Part shown: positions 25,161-34,037 of the stretch, one piece after another | Numbering within the stretch: the first letter of the stretch is position 1 | Layout of the letters: the number at the start of each line of letters is the position of its first letter | Virus record (IMG/VR): IMGVR_UViG_3300035670_000017 | Coordinates: 1-64,000 of that record | Strand: one strand, 5' to 3' | From: a virus | Length of the DNA stretch: 64,000 nucleotides | Program-made: the position numbers and the translations under genes | Notes under the pieces: model-generated | Seen by the model: only the letters and a program-made list of their open reading frames with translations | Databases searched by the model: none | Told to the model about the DNA's origin: nothing

Positions 25161-28100
25161 ATGAGTACAACTTCTCAACAGTTTCCCGAGTTTTATAAAA
25201 AGCACGGGATCTTGAGACTTGACAGTCTGACTGAACCAGATCCAACGCTGGTTAAACGACTTCCCGTGGAAAGCTGTCTGCACATCCTGGGTACCGATGA
25301 GAATCCGGAATTGGATGTATCCGATCCACTGCTCAAGGGTTACAGTGAGAAGGTCCGGTACATGGACATTGTCCATCATGACCCTGCTCACAACCATGGT
25401 ACCTACAGTCCCAAGAGCATCGTTCAGGACCAAGCGTTGTTCAAACGCAAGAATCGAAACTTCGAGCTGGTACGGGAACTCAAGAACACGAAGACTACGA
25501 CCAGTAAGCAGTTGCTGGTTTTCAATTACGGTTACATGGACTTGATGTACCGGTATCCAGAGGACAAGATCTCTAGCTATTACCGGATCGAAGATAAACT
25601 GTACGCAGTGACTTCGATTATCAAGCGCTCCCTAGAGATCGAGCCTCGTAACCACTTCGTCATCTTGCCTATTCCTGCGCAACTTATCGCAAAGAGTATC
25701 TTGGATCGCTATGCTCAAGAAACTCCTCCTAAGTTAGCCAGTCTATTTCCAGGGGAGGATGAGCAGCTGTTGCGTCAGATGTGGAACTTCATCAATCCTC
25801 AGTTGCGGCCAACTGGTATATGGGGAGAGATGACTCCTCAGCAATTGCGTAAGATCAATCTGGTTTTCAAGAGCTATGACGGTAAGCTCACTGTCTTGAA
25901 CTTGGGATACTTGCAAAGCTGGGTACGAGGCTCTGAGAACCTGACACTGATGAATTCGGTACTGGTCAAGGGCTTCGAAGATGTACAGAAGTACTATCTG
26001 CGCTCGATGATGACTTTGCGAGAGATCGACTTGCGCGGCGCAGCACTTGCTGCTCAGTTGGCTGCCGAGGAAGAGCAAAAGCGATTACTGCAAGAAGCAG
26101 ATGACGCACTGGAGACAGGGGAGGTGTCCGAGAAGGACGACCGATTTCTCCAAGACGTCGAACAAACCGAAGCAGCGCTACGTATTCAAGGTGAACTCTC
26201 CGAAGCTGAAGAAGATCCTTCAGTCCTTCTCGACGTAAAGAAAACCGGTACACCAGGTCAGACTGGGACACTGGGTGAAGTGGAGGCTGAAACGCTCGCT
26301 ATCAATGAAGAAGACGTTGATCGGGATATCCAGGCTCTGGAGGTGATTGAAGCCAATCGAGCCAAGTCTCTGGAGCAAGTCAAAGCTAACGAGAACGCCG
26401 ATACATACTCTTCAGACGTACCAGCTACGCGTGAAGAGATCATGCAAGAGTTGTTCAAGGAACAAACCCCTGAGCAAACAGTTTTGTCTAAGCTAGAAGC
26501 ACTGGCTCAAGAAGGTCGTGTGACTAGTCCTGAGTTCCGAAAGAAGTCTCAACTGGCAAAACAGTCAGGGGCTAATAAGGATCCTTACGGTAGCGGTAAG
26601 ACAATCCAGCAAGCTTCTTTGGTTCGCGTTGAAGACCTGGTGATTAAGGAGCAGGAAACTGTTCTGAACGTACCTGCTACTGTTATTGATAAATCGATGG
26701 CGAAGTCGACGCTTCCAATCATCGGTCGAAAATACAATAACACTGTTCTGAAGAAAGACATCTTGGCTTGCGTACAAGGCGTACAAAAGTCTGGTGTGAT
26801 CATCAAGAACCACCAGGTCGATCGCATCACAACTGCACTGGGTGATTATGACGTACACACACTGGAGCTGGTACCGATTGACGGTCAGCCTTCGATCATT
26901 CGTCAGCGTATCCCTGTGGTCAATGAAGACGGCACATTCACAGCCAAGGGTGTCAAGTACCGGCTGCGCTCTCAGTTCTTCGACGTACCTATCCGTAAAA
27001 TCGGAGAACACCGAGTAGGCTTGTCTTCGTACTACGGAAAGACGTTTGTTGATCGAGCGACTAAGAAGGCGAATTCATCGCTGGCCTATGTCATCGCACG
27101 TTTGAACAAGGCGACGATCCAGCCTGATGAATGGTTGCGTGATGTCTCTCCTGGTATGGTCTTCGATAACTACTTCGAAGCTCCTTATATCTACTCAGGT
27201 CTGTCGGAGCACTTCCAGTCCTTCCGTGCTGGAAACATGAACTTCGACTTCAACTGCAAGGGTTGGAGAACGACTATTGAGCCAGGTATCTTGGCTCGAC
27301 TGGAGAACAACGGCCGTGTGGTCTGTGGCTCTACTGACAAGCAAGAATACATCGTGGTGGATAAGGACGGAATGTTCTATAAGGTCTCGGAGAAGAAAGC
27401 CGAAGAGATCGGAAACATCTACAACATCCTCAAGCTCGATGAGTCTTTGGCTCCTGTTGACTACGCTGAGATCAGTGTCTACTCTAAGGGCGTGCCTGTG
27501 GGTATGTTCTTGGCACAGCAGATCGGTTTCCGTAAACTGGTCAAGATGCTGGGAGCTAAACACCGCATTGTGGAAGGACGCAAGCAAAAGGATTTGCAGC
27601 CGCATGAATATGTGGTTCAGTTCCGTGACTTCGCATTCATCTTTGATCGCCGTGAGGCTGTCAACTCCTTGATCCTTGGTGGTTTCATCCACTATGAAAA
27701 GGATATCAAGATGTTCGATGCAAAGATGTTTGATACACGCGACGTCTATCTGCGTATCTTGGAAGCCAAGGGACTTAACAGTTACTTCACTGGCGAGATG
27801 GCTAATATGCGAGATCTGTTCATTGACCCGATCACTGAACGTATCCTCAAGGAGATGGGTGAGCCCACTAACTTTAACCAGTTAGTGATTCGTAGCTGTG
27901 AGTTGCTCCAGACTTACTACTACCCTGACTCCCAAGACGCCAACTATCAGCGTATTCGTGGCTACGATCGCTTTGCTGGATTCTTCTACAAGGAACTGGC
28001 TAATGCTATTCGTCAGTACAAGAACAAGAACCGTACAGGCCGAGCCAAGGTCGATGCATCGCCTTATGCTCTGTGGACTACGTTGACTCGCGACTCCGCA

Positions 28101-29528
28101 GTCAAGCACGCAGAAGATATCAATCCTGTTCAAGACGTTAAGATCACTCAAGAAGCAGTGACTTATGTCGGTGAAGGCGGTCGCGGTAAGGAATCGATGA
28201 ACCGGGCTTCTCGTGCGTATACCAAGAGTAACCTGGGTATGCTTTCGGAAGCGTCTGTGGACTCGTCTGACGTGGGTATCAATGCGTTCTTGTCAGCAGA
28301 CCCTGGGTTTGCTAACTTGGACGGTATGCCCGCTCGTAACCGTCAGCACAAGGCAACCAATCTGTTGTCGACTTCCGCATTACTGGCACCGTTCTCGACA
28401 TACGACGACCAAAAACGTATTGGCTTTATCAGTATCCAGCAAGCACACACCATTGCAACTGACGGCTACCAGCCTTCTCCTATCCGCACAGGGTATGAGT
28501 CTGTGATCGGTATGCGCACCAGCGGCATGTTTGCACAAGTGGCAAAGATGGATGGCGTGGTTCGAAGTGTGACTGATACTGGCGTGATCGTGGAGTATTC
28601 AGATGGCACAAAGCAAGGCTACGAAGTGGGAACACTTTACGGCAAGGCTGAAGGTTCTGTCTATCCGCATAACGTCAAGGCCGTGGTGAAGGTGGGTCAA
28701 CGTCTGAAGAAAGACGACTACATCACATACAACACCAAGTTCTTTACCCCTGATCCGATTCTGCCTGGTGGCATCGTTTACAAGGGCGGCTTGATGGCTT
28801 TGGCTGTGTTGGTGGAAACTGCACGCACTCACGAAGACTCCTCGGTGATTTCTCGAAATCTATCGCGTCGTCTCAGAGCTACTACTACAAAGGTCAAGAC
28901 ATACACTGTCAACTTCAAACAGAACGTACTGGACGTGGTCAAGATTGGTCAGAAGGTCAAGCCTGAAGATATCTTGATGACGATTGAGGATGAGATCACC
29001 GCGATGGATGACAGCTTCAAGGATAGCTCCTTGCAGATCTTGTCTGAGCGCAGCAAGAACTCCCCTCGCAGTAGCTACATCGGTACTGTCTCCAATATCG
29101 AGGTGCTCTATCACGGTGATTTGTCTGACATGTCAGCGAGCTTGAAGTCTTTGGCTACCAAGAGCGATAAGCTCAAGGCGGAAAAGGCTAAGAGTGTCGG
29201 CAAGGAAGCGGCAAGCGGATTTGTCAACAGTGACTTGTCCGTGAACGGAACTCCTTTGGCTGTGAACAAAGCAGTGATTCGTGTCTACATCGACGTCGAA
29301 GATGATCCGGCTACTGGAGACAAGATCGTCGTTGGTAACCAGTTGAAATCCGTTATCGGAGAGGTGATGGATTATACACTGCGCACAGAGTCCGGTGAAG
29401 TAGTTGATTTGCAATTCGGTGCGAAGTCTTTCGCTGCTCGTATTGTGAACTCCCTGATTATGTTCGGGGTAAGAGCTGCTGCACTGAAGGGTCTGGAGAA
29501 AGCTGCAGATAAACTGTACCGCCAATAA
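25161..29528 (+). CDS. RNA polymerase beta subunit, main part (phiKZ gp178-like)
   Basis: 1455 residues, with GGAAGG before the ATG. Residues 1-290 form an N-terminal lobe. Residues about 296-483 are an acidic, coiled, low-complexity insertion (for example EADDALETGEVSEKDDRF) not found in bacterial beta. The core then follows the beta order. Near 1076, PFSTYDDQKRIGFISIQQAH corresponds to [20 protein letters not shown]. Near 1385, GDKIVVGNQLKSVIGEV corresponds to the active-site lysine segment GDKMAGRHGNKGVI. It ends with VVDLQFGAKSFAARIVNSL, matching the beta region just before the C-terminal clamp. The missing C-terminal clamp is probably coded at 6909-7580. With the beta' piece 50 nt upstream it forms the core of the phage's own polymerase. 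Confidence 0.92.
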   Translation: MSTTSQQFPEFYKKHGILRLDSLTEPDPTLVKRLPVESCLHILGTDENPELDVSDPLLKGYSEKVRYMDIVHHDPAHNHGTYSPKSIVQDQALFKRKNRNFELVRELKNTKTTTSKQLLVFNYGYMDLMYRYPEDKISSYYRIEDKLYAVTSIIKRSLEIEPRNHFVILPIPAQLIAKSILDRYAQETPPKLASLFPGEDEQLLRQMWNFINPQLRPTGIWGEMTPQQLRKINLVFKSYDGKLTVLNLGYLQSWVRGSENLTLMNSVLVKGFEDVQKYYLRSMMTLREIDLRGAALAAQLAAEEEQKRLLQEADDALETGEVSEKDDRFLQDVEQTEAALRIQGELSEAEEDPSVLLDVKKTGTPGQTGTLGEVEAETLAINEEDVDRDIQALEVIEANRAKSLEQVKANENADTYSSDVPATREEIMQELFKEQTPEQTVLSKLEALAQEGRVTSPEFRKKSQLAKQSGANKDPYGSGKTIQQASLVRVEDLVIKEQETVLNVPATVIDKSMAKSTLPIIGRKYNNTVLKKDILACVQGVQKSGVIIKNHQVDRITTALGDYDVHTLELVPIDGQPSIIRQRIPVVNEDGTFTAKGVKYRLRSQFFDVPIRKIGEHRVGLSSYYGKTFVDRATKKANSSLAYVIARLNKATIQPDEWLRDVSPGMVFDNYFEAPYIYSGLSEHFQSFRAGNMNFDFNCKGWRTTIEPGILARLENNGRVVCGSTDKQEYIVVDKDGMFYKVSEKKAEEIGNIYNILKLDESLAPVDYAEISVYSKGVPVGMFLAQQIGFRKLVKMLGAKHRIVEGRKQKDLQPHEYVVQFRDFAFIFDRREAVNSLILGGFIHYEKDIKMFDAKMFDTRDVYLRILEAKGLNSYFTGEMANMRDLFIDPITERILKEMGEPTNFNQLVIRSCELLQTYYYPDSQDANYQRIRGYDRFAGFFYKELANAIRQYKNKNRTGRAKVDASPYALWTTLTRDSAVKHAEDINPVQDVKITQEAVTYVGEGGRGKESMNRASRAYTKSNLGMLSEASVDSSDVGINAFLSADPGFANLDGMPARNRQHKATNLLSTSALLAPFSTYDDQKRIGFISIQQAHTIATDGYQPSPIRTGYESVIGMRTSGMFAQVAKMDGVVRSVTDTGVIVEYSDGTKQGYEVGTLYGKAEGSVYPHNVKAVVKVGQRLKKDDYITYNTKFFTPDPILPGGIVYKGGLMALAVLVETARTHEDSSVISRNLSRRLRATTTKVKTYTVNFKQNVLDVVKIGQKVKPEDILMTIEDEITAMDDSFKDSSLQILSERSKNSPRSSYIGTVSNIEVLYHGDLSDMSASLKSLATKSDKLKAEKAKSVGKEAASGFVNSDLSVNGTPLAVNKAVIRVYIDVEDDPATGDKIVVGNQLKSVIGEVMDYTLRTESGEVVDLQFGAKSFAARIVNSLIMFGVRAAALKGLEKAADKLYRQ

Positions 29529-29536
29529 TCGTTATC

Positions 29537-29565
29537 GACTACTAGCTCCTGGTGGGCTAGTAGTC
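29537..29565 (+). terminator. Terminator hairpin after polymerase beta
   Basis: A 10-bp stem (GACTACTAGC) with a 9-nt loop, followed by TTTAATTTG, 9 nt after the stop codon. Confidence 0.7.
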
Positions 29566-29635
29566 TTTAATTTGCTATCAATCTATTGAGTGTCGCGAAC
29601 AACTGGCGACTTATTTAACTTTTCCGAGGTTCAAC

Positions 29636-29884
29636 ATGTCCGACCCTAATTTCAAAATGACGCAAGCCCCCAAAGACATTTCCAGTGCATTGGCCTTGGC
29701 CAACGTCGCCACTATCGCCGCTGGTGTGATGCGCGGCATCGCTAGCTCTTCTATCGCTGATTCGATTAGCGGCAGCCCTCTCCTGCAAGACAAGATCGCC
29801 CAGATGGTTTCTTCTCGCGTTATCAAGAACCTGCAAAAGCGCCAGCAAGCTGCAGTTCAAATGCGTCTGAACGGTTACAAATAA
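29636..29884 (+). CDS. Unknown small protein
   Basis: 82 residues, with CGAGG before the ATG. An Ala/Ser-rich helical middle (ALALANVATIAAGVMRGIASSSIADSI) could touch a membrane or pack in an oligomer; the end is basic (KNLQKRQQAAVQMRLNGYK). Codon use is strongly biased, which suggests high expression. It is the first gene of a unit with the following two unknown proteins and the prohead protease, so a capsid-assembly role is possible. Confidence 0.7.
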   Translation: MSDPNFKMTQAPKDISSALALANVATIAAGVMRGIASSSIADSISGSPLLQDKIAQMVSSRVIKNLQKRQQAAVQMRLNGYK

Positions 29885-29895
29885 GGAATACAAGA

Positions 29896-31356
29896 ATGAT
29901 CTCCGCAAATGTTTTCAATATCGCATCGGTAAACGCCGATGCTCTGCGTGAAGTGACGAAGATGGGTGTGATCCCAGCTGGTCGCTCGGTCTTGTCCAGT
30001 CTCATGGGTGTGAGCTGCGTCGGTGGCTTCTCTCAAGAAGGTGATGTTTCTTACGCTGACATCCTGGCGGCAAGTACGCAAGACTCGACTGATGGCCCTT
30101 CTGAGCACAGCGCCATGATCGGTACCTATATCGACACTCTGGTGCCTATGGTCACACAGCAGATCGCTTTCATTCAAACACAAGTGGTTCCTCGTGTGTA
30201 TGAATTCGAAAGCAAGATGGATGGCGTTTTGACTCGCCTGGAAGCCATGAGTCCAATGGCTGACTTTAACATCATTCAAGTCAGCGACGTTGCTGTGCTG
30301 CGAGAAACTGAGTTCATGGAAATGGTCCAGCGTTACGCTGATCCTGATATCAACATTCCTGACTCGCCTGGTTCTTTGCCAGCTATGAGCACGGAAGAAT
30401 TGCTCAAGATCATGACAGTCAGCTCTGGTGCTCTGGATCAATCCCTGAAGGCTTATCTGGCTACCAAGGGTGATGGCTGGCTGCAAGACATCTGGCATTA
30501 CTACTTCGCTCGTCAAAACACAACCCCCAGTGGTTCAGTAGGTGCTAACATCTACCAAGGCGGTTTGGCTGGTATGGAGCGCATGGCTTCCTATGACCGC
30601 CAGGCTGTAGCTTTGGCTGTCTTCCTGCTGTCGCGCGGTCTGTTGGATGAACCCCTGGATAACTCGGGTATCTCTCTGTCCAACTGGCGTTCTCTGATGG
30701 ATGCTATCTCTCGCTGGAGCGCCCATCAAGCAATTACTGCTACCCGTCAACTGTCTTCCATCGCCCAGAGTGAAACCATTGTGATCTCTACAGCGGACAA
30801 CGGTCGCACCATCGTGGTCAATAGCGAAGCTTATGCCAAGTACCTGGAACAAGGCGGCGAGCTGACAGACATCATCGGCGCTGTTCTGAGCAACCGTTCT
30901 TTGAACTACTCTATTCAGGGTATGCAAGAAGCCGGTGATCGTTATCGCCAAGTCTGGGATAACTACTGCGCTATCTCTCGCTCACACATGGACTCCAAGG
31001 CCGCTTCCATGCTGCGTGCTGAAGCCATGCATGCATTTGTTCAGCTTTGCAAAGTCTGTAATGAAGACGAACACGAGTACATGACTACATGTGGTGTGAG
31101 TTTCGAGGGTATGCAAGCCCAGGTCAAGGAAATCGTGGACGGTATGAGTCTCAAGCAATTGCGTCATACGCGTGATCTGGCTCTGTGTTTGGTCGCCGGT
31201 GTTCGCTTTGCACACACCCCTGCTAAACAGTTCCTGCTGGATATGCAAGAAGCCCAAGATGCTGGTTGCGAAAAGCCTGCCGAAGCCGCAGCTGTGGCTG
31301 CGCTTGGCTACATCGCTGACTTCCTGTCCTGTGACCTGGCGTTGACACCCGCATGA
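29896..31356 (+). CDS. Unknown protein, probably virion-related
   Basis: 486 residues behind ATAAGGAATAC. The N-terminus (ISANVFNIASVNADALREVT) and the rest are helical and moderately hydrophobic, without signal peptide or enzyme motif. A Cys-rich spot (CKVCNEDEHEYMTTCGV) lies near residue 400 but does not form a standard zinc motif. The gene overlaps the next by 4 nt, and the prohead protease follows, so it is likely made late and used in head assembly. The family is not recognised. Confidence 0.75.
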   Translation: MISANVFNIASVNADALREVTKMGVIPAGRSVLSSLMGVSCVGGFSQEGDVSYADILAASTQDSTDGPSEHSAMIGTYIDTLVPMVTQQIAFIQTQVVPRVYEFESKMDGVLTRLEAMSPMADFNIIQVSDVAVLRETEFMEMVQRYADPDINIPDSPGSLPAMSTEELLKIMTVSSGALDQSLKAYLATKGDGWLQDIWHYYFARQNTTPSGSVGANIYQGGLAGMERMASYDRQAVALAVFLLSRGLLDEPLDNSGISLSNWRSLMDAISRWSAHQAITATRQLSSIAQSETIVISTADNGRTIVVNSEAYAKYLEQGGELTDIIGAVLSNRSLNYSIQGMQEAGDRYRQVWDNYCAISRSHMDSKAASMLRAEAMHAFVQLCKVCNEDEHEYMTTCGVSFEGMQAQVKEIVDGMSLKQLRHTRDLALCLVAGVRFAHTPAKQFLLDMQEAQDAGCEKPAEAAAVAALGYIADFLSCDLALTPA

Positions 31357-32072
31357 AGTACGTCCATAACCCCAAAGCAGTCCGAGACAACTTTGAGGTT
31401 AACAAAGCAAAGCAGGTGATTTGCAAGAATCCCTGCTATATCCAAGTGCCTATGTCCTACTTCGATAGTGGGCTAGGTACCTTGGGTGCTGAGACCCAAA
31501 TCTACGGACTATTCGTTGTTATTTTGGAGACTGGTCAAATGTCTGTGGTTAACACCACTGCGATGTTCAGTATTGCTCCAACCGCTACCAATGTGAAGAT
31601 CATTGAAGGCGTGGAATACTACGAGTTTTACTTTGCGGCTAACTCGGTGATCTTCAAGACCACCGGACTGCTCAGTAACTCGAAGCTGATCTTCAATCCC
31701 TTCCAGACTTTCCTCTTCATGGGCCGAGTGCCATGGTTTGTCGGTTACGATGACCATGGTCGTATCTTTGACACTGCTCCTAAGTTCGCAGGTTTCGGTG
31801 CGTTGAAAAACCCCGAGGTGATGGAATTGCTGACAGCAGCTTGTGCTCGCAAGGCCAACGACGACAGCAATGAATTCCTGCGTGTTTTGATTAAGAATTA
31901 CTCAGAGGGAGATCCGGGTAATGTCGATTTTGTTCCTCTAGGCTCTGTGATCGCCACAGTGCGTTCTTCGTTGAATAAGATCTCGGGAGCATATGGTCAA
32001 GATGGTGTGATTTCCGCCACTGTCTCGCCTTACAACAAGGTGGGTACGATGGAGAGAATCGTGCGAGCGTAA
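31353..32072 (+). CDS. Unknown protein
   Basis: 239 residues, starting in an ATGA overlap with the upstream stop. Beta-rich segments (QIYGLFVVILETGQMSVVNTTAMFSI; YEFYFAANSVIFKTTGLL) are followed by a helical end. No family is recognised. Tight coupling to both neighbours suggests the three act together, and the next gene is the prohead protease. Confidence 0.75.
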   Translation: MKYVHNPKAVRDNFEVNKAKQVICKNPCYIQVPMSYFDSGLGTLGAETQIYGLFVVILETGQMSVVNTTAMFSIAPTATNVKIIEGVEYYEFYFAANSVIFKTTGLLSNSKLIFNPFQTFLFMGRVPWFVGYDDHGRIFDTAPKFAGFGALKNPEVMELLTAACARKANDDSNEFLRVLIKNYSEGDPGNVDFVPLGSVIATVRSSLNKISGAYGQDGVISATVSPYNKVGTMERIVRA

Positions 32073-32094
32073 AAACTAGAAGGTAAGGGAATAT

Positions 32095-32904
32095 ATGTCT
32101 TCCAATTTAACATTCCAGGCAGCGGTGCTTCGCGCTGGCAAACAAGGTATCATCAAACCTGATCCAGATGGATATTACACCCAATGTATCGGGGGCCTTG
32201 ATATCGAGAATGCAGCCGGTGTCACCTATGCATCTGAAAAAGCCAAGAATCTGTTCTTGGAAAGCTCTTCTTTGATGCGCCGCATCCGTGACCGGGCATT
32301 GCGCGGTGAAGTGGGTCACCCACGACGTGGTCCTGAACACGCAAACTTCGACGCATGGATGCATCGACTCAATGACATCTTCGAACCAAACGTCTGCGTG
32401 TATTGGTCTGAAGTTAGTTTGGATGAAAATTATGGACGTAACAATCCGTATCTGAATCGTCCAAACATGATCGGTATCATGGCGCGCTATCGTCCAGGCG
32501 GCGCACATGGTCATATCCTCGAAAAGGATTTGGCTGACCCCATGGCCAATGTCTCGTTCTCGATTCGGGCATTCTCTATTCCTCGCACCACAATGGGTAA
32601 GCAGTTCTATGATCTGCAAAGCATTGTGACTTGGGACTATGTGAATGAACCAGGCATCGCGCAAGCACAAAAGCTTTTGTCGGCCACTATGGAATCCCGT
32701 TACGAGGAAGCCATTGCAATGACAGCTGCTCGCCGGGTCATCGACAATGCCAAGCGTATGACACAGGCTGCAGACCCGATGGTGGCTATGGCCACTATGG
32801 AGTCTAAGGCTCACCAGAACCTGATGCAATTGGATCGGGTACTGACTATCGACACTGGCATCTCCAAACCTGTTTCCATCTACGTGAACTGGGCAAATAA
32901 ATAA
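32095..32904 (+). CDS. Prohead maturation protease (phiKZ gp175-like)
   Basis: 269 residues, with AAGGTAAGGGA before the ATG. Two signatures of the herpesvirus/T4 gp21-type serine proteases are present: a catalytic His in RALRGEVGHPRRGP (H75) and a serine followed by a basic residue in NVSFSIRAFS (S154 or S156, R158). In T4 and phiKZ these proteases are carried into the prohead, cut scaffold and internal proteins, and then destroy themselves. The C-terminal 90 residues are Met/Ala-rich helices (AIAMTAARRVIDNAKRMT, MVAMATMESKAHQNLM), which may serve as scaffold-binding tail. The length and the place downstream of beta fit phiKZ gp175. Confidence 0.82.
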   Translation: MSSNLTFQAAVLRAGKQGIIKPDPDGYYTQCIGGLDIENAAGVTYASEKAKNLFLESSSLMRRIRDRALRGEVGHPRRGPEHANFDAWMHRLNDIFEPNVCVYWSEVSLDENYGRNNPYLNRPNMIGIMARYRPGGAHGHILEKDLADPMANVSFSIRAFSIPRTTMGKQFYDLQSIVTWDYVNEPGIAQAQKLLSATMESRYEEAIAMTAARRVIDNAKRMTQAADPMVAMATMESKAHQNLMQLDRVLTIDTGISKPVSIYVNWANK

Positions 32905-32907
32905 ACC

Positions 32908-32947
32908 TATATCCTCTCACTGACCATGTGGTCAGTGAGAGGATATA
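32908..32947 (+). terminator. Terminator hairpin
   Basis: A perfect 18-bp stem (TATATCCTCTCACTGACC) with an ATGT loop, just after the protease gene. It separates the late block from the following promoter motif. Confidence 0.85.
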
Positions 32948-32949
32948 TG

Positions 32950-32990
32950 GCTTTTATAGAAATATTCATTCACATATACTTAACTTGAAG
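32950..32990 (+). promoter_or_regulatory. Two-block promoter-like motif, copy 2
   Basis: A GCTTTTATAGAAAT box at 32950 is followed 23 nt later by CATATACTTAACTTGAAG at 32973-32990. A 10-bp stem-loop (32986-33010) begins at the motif's final TTGAAG and would form the 5' end of the transcript. Confidence 0.75.
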
Positions 32991-33069
32991 AAGAATAGTT
33001 TTCTTCTTCAGGGTACGAGATGCTGTAACATCTCGTTTAAGTAAACATGTTTGAATATATGGAGAGAAA

Positions 33070-33231
33070 ATGAAACATCTGTTTCACAGCGACGAAAACT
33101 TCAAGTTCATTCCTATCAAGGAATATCGTCGAAAGCAGCAGGTTGAAACCGCGACGCTTACCCACATGCTTAAATCGCTAGGCACTGTCATTGAACCTAC
33201 TTCACGGGAGCTAATGAACAAACCTAACTAA
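33070..33231 (+). CDS. Small basic protein, unknown
   Basis: 53 residues (MKHLFHSDENFKFIPIKEYR at the start), with GGAGAG 5 nt before the ATG and an ordinary stop. The product is basic and helical, with no recognised motif. It is the first gene after a promoter motif, as expected for a small early host-takeover protein; that role is inference. Confidence 0.7.
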   Translation: MKHLFHSDENFKFIPIKEYRRKQQVETATLTHMLKSLGTVIEPTSRELMNKPN

Positions 33232-33240
33232 TCACTACTA

Positions 33241-33360
33241 AGAGGGGAAGTCCTTAAAAGGAGGCTCACTTTCCCTCACTATATAAAGATATTAAATTAA
33301 AAAGGCCCTCGAAACTATATTCAACAACTGACGTCCGCTATTCACAAGGACTTCCCCTCT
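33241..33360 (+). ncRNA. Possible structured leader: 15-bp inverted repeat with 90-nt loop
   Basis: AGAGGGGAAGTCCTT at 33241-33255 is perfectly complementary to 33346-33360. The arms enclose 90 nt without an ORF, containing an AAAAGGAGG stretch and an AT-rich part (ACTATATAAAGATATT). The right arm ends 17 nt before the next start codon. It could be a structured mRNA leader or a small RNA; the sequence alone does not decide. Confidence 0.45.
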
Positions 33361-33377
33361 AAGCAAAAGGAACAAGC

Positions 33378-34007
33378 ATGAAGAAGATTATTTTTGGTGC
33401 CCGTGAAAAGGTTACCCAAATGGATGCCTCTAAAGTAGGTGTATTGGTTGAATGCGCAGGTGTTCCTGTGATCTTCCGCCAAGGCTCCACTGAAGGTATG
33501 ATGACCGTCGATGCTTATGGCATCTGCAATCACAATCAACCTTTGCGTGAAAACGAAGATACGCTCATCGAGTTGTTCAATCACATCAAACAGCCCGGTA
33601 AAGATATCGTCTTTGCCTGTGATTATGGTAAAAACCGTTCTCGTGAACTGGCTACAGCTTTCGGCATCTTTCTCAATCAACCCATCCATAAAGCAATTAT
33701 GGATGAAGATTGCGAAACTTTCAAAGTCGAATGGGACTACACCACAACGGCGACGAACTATACTGATCGACTGAAACATCTACTTGACAAAGGCGCGATT
33801 TCTTTACCTGAAGATTTCAAACCACTGCAAGTGTGTATCACTAATTCGACTCGCTGGCCGGAGAACTACGCTATCGAAGAACTCCGCTCCGATGGAGAGT
33901 TATCGTTCCTACGTGCCGGATACTGGTCAGCTGAAGAAGCCGACGCAGCAGCCAAGGCTTACAACATGCAAGTCGTGTACCACCGTGTCGTCCCTCAAGC
34001 CAAGTAA
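33378..34007 (+). CDS. Protein tyrosine/dual-specificity phosphatase-like protein
   Basis: 209 residues behind AAAAGGAAC. Residues 78-90 (VFACDYGKNRSRE) carry the CX5R phosphate-binding loop of cysteine phosphatases: C81, G84 and R87, preceded by a hydrophobic strand and followed by a helix starting with Ser-Arg. The preceding part has a DAYGI and ENEDTLIELFNHI helix, consistent with the small phosphatase fold. The C-terminal 60 residues form a separate alpha/beta unit. It could remove phosphate from host proteins, RNA 5' ends or nucleotides; the substrate is not predictable. A general-acid Asp is not clearly visible. It lies in an early-type island behind a structured leader. Confidence 0.6.
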   Translation: MKKIIFGAREKVTQMDASKVGVLVECAGVPVIFRQGSTEGMMTVDAYGICNHNQPLRENEDTLIELFNHIKQPGKDIVFACDYGKNRSRELATAFGIFLNQPIHKAIMDEDCETFKVEWDYTTTATNYTDRLKHLLDKGAISLPEDFKPLQVCITNSTRWPENYAIEELRSDGELSFLRAGYWSAEEADAAAKAYNMQVVYHRVVPQAK

Positions 34008-34037
34008 ACCCTCTCTTTAAACAAAAGGAAACTTATC

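Noticed and set aside
33241-33360. tRNA or CRISPR-like element
   Set aside because: There is only one inverted repeat, with no cloverleaf, no T-loop consensus and no regularly spaced direct repeats.
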